A stretch of 32,293 nt of DNA from Frankia alni (GTDB lineage Bacteria > Actinomycetota > Actinomycetes > Frankiales > Frankiaceae), in the NCBI GenBank assembly GCA_026225295.1, contig JAMFSN010000016.1, forward strand, positions 1 to 32,293, written 5' to 3'. The position numbers were made by a program, and so were the translations under genes. Of this stretch, positions 32,202 through 32,293 are shown in pieces. Numbering within the stretch: position 1 is the first letter of the stretch; every line of letters starts with the position of its first letter. The notes below the pieces were generated by a model that was not told the DNA's origin, did no database searches, and saw only the letters and a program-made list of their open reading frames with translations.

Positions 32202-32293
32202 GACGCGAGTGGCCCTTGACCCTGACCACCACACCATCCACCCGGAGGTGACCGACCCCCTCGACCTGGTTGAACTGACTGGTTACGACCGAC
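32194..32293 (+). CDS. Start of an SOS-controlled ORF, possibly DUF222/HNH (13E12-type), truncated by window end
   Basis: The first 33 codons are visible (MFETRVALDPDHHTIH ... DPLDLVELTGYDR). ATG-TTC-GA is formed by the LexA box itself, the arrangement I recall for 13E12-repeat/DUF222 HNH-endonuclease genes in actinobacteria, and DPLDLVELTGYDR would fit the start of their DUF222 domain. The visible part is too short to prove this. No separate ribosome binding site is seen, so a leaderless transcript is possible. Confidence 0.55.
   Translation, partial: MFETRVALDPDHHTIHPEVTDPLDLVELTGYDR

Overview
The window is very GC-rich with strong GC bias at third codon positions. It carries typical actinobacterial families: class I P450s, SnoaL/NTF2 proteins, DUF1206 and DUF1275 membrane proteins, a PadR regulator of the kind found beside inositol-phosphate synthase, a MbcA/RES-type toxin-antitoxin pair, and an actinobacterial LexA box. 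I infer a high-GC Actinomycetota, possibly Frankia-like. No rRNA, tRNA or CRISPR array was seen.

Layout. Bases 1-5450 hold a MarR tail, an SGNH hydrolase, two small unknown genes, a cytochrome P450 and an exported protein preceded by a striking direct repeat. Bases 5870-10200 hold a dehydrogenase / aldo-keto reductase / DUF1275 operon, a translationally coupled SnoaL + ABM-monooxygenase pair, and a TetR gene that lacks a visible start. Bases 10850-13550 hold a myo-inositol-3-phosphate synthase of the long (Bacteroidetes/eukaryote-like) type and a PadR regulator; almost identical 21-bp palindromes sit upstream of both. Bases 13600-14400 are a mosaic of fragments, including a truncated, nearly identical copy of the start of the 5994 dehydrogenase. 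Bases 14400-17470 hold GNAT, SRPBCC with a frame-disrupted ArsR-like gene, a small ABM-like protein and a SAM methyltransferase.

Bases 17880-19370 form a compact minus-strand module: an unknown 127-aa protein, a MbcA/Xre-type toxin-binding antitoxin without an obvious HTH, and a RES-domain toxin. Tandem repeats lie at its promoter and a hairpin at its end. From about 19.6 kb gene decay is conspicuous: a headless six-cysteine exported protein, a MocR-type regulator with its centre deleted, a GlxA fragment, a rifampin-phosphotransferase relic with two deletions, an IS630 relic with its core deleted, a VOC gene with a stop and a frameshift, and a lipoprotein hydrolase whose signal peptide is cut off by an amber codon. 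Intact genes among them are an NTF2-like protein, a membrane-anchored unknown, a methyltransferase divergent from an HxlR regulator, DUF1206, an LGFP-repeat protein, a Xi-class GST, a VOC protein, a flavodoxin-fold quinone reductase divergent from a MarR regulator, a small LuxR-type protein, and the start of an ORF under a perfect SOS box.

Recurrent logic: one-component regulators (MarR, TetR, PadR, ArsR, HxlR) sit beside small redox, detoxification or methylation enzymes, often divergently. Many such modules are partly eroded, which suggests a genome losing accessory functions or a hot spot of insertion and deletion.
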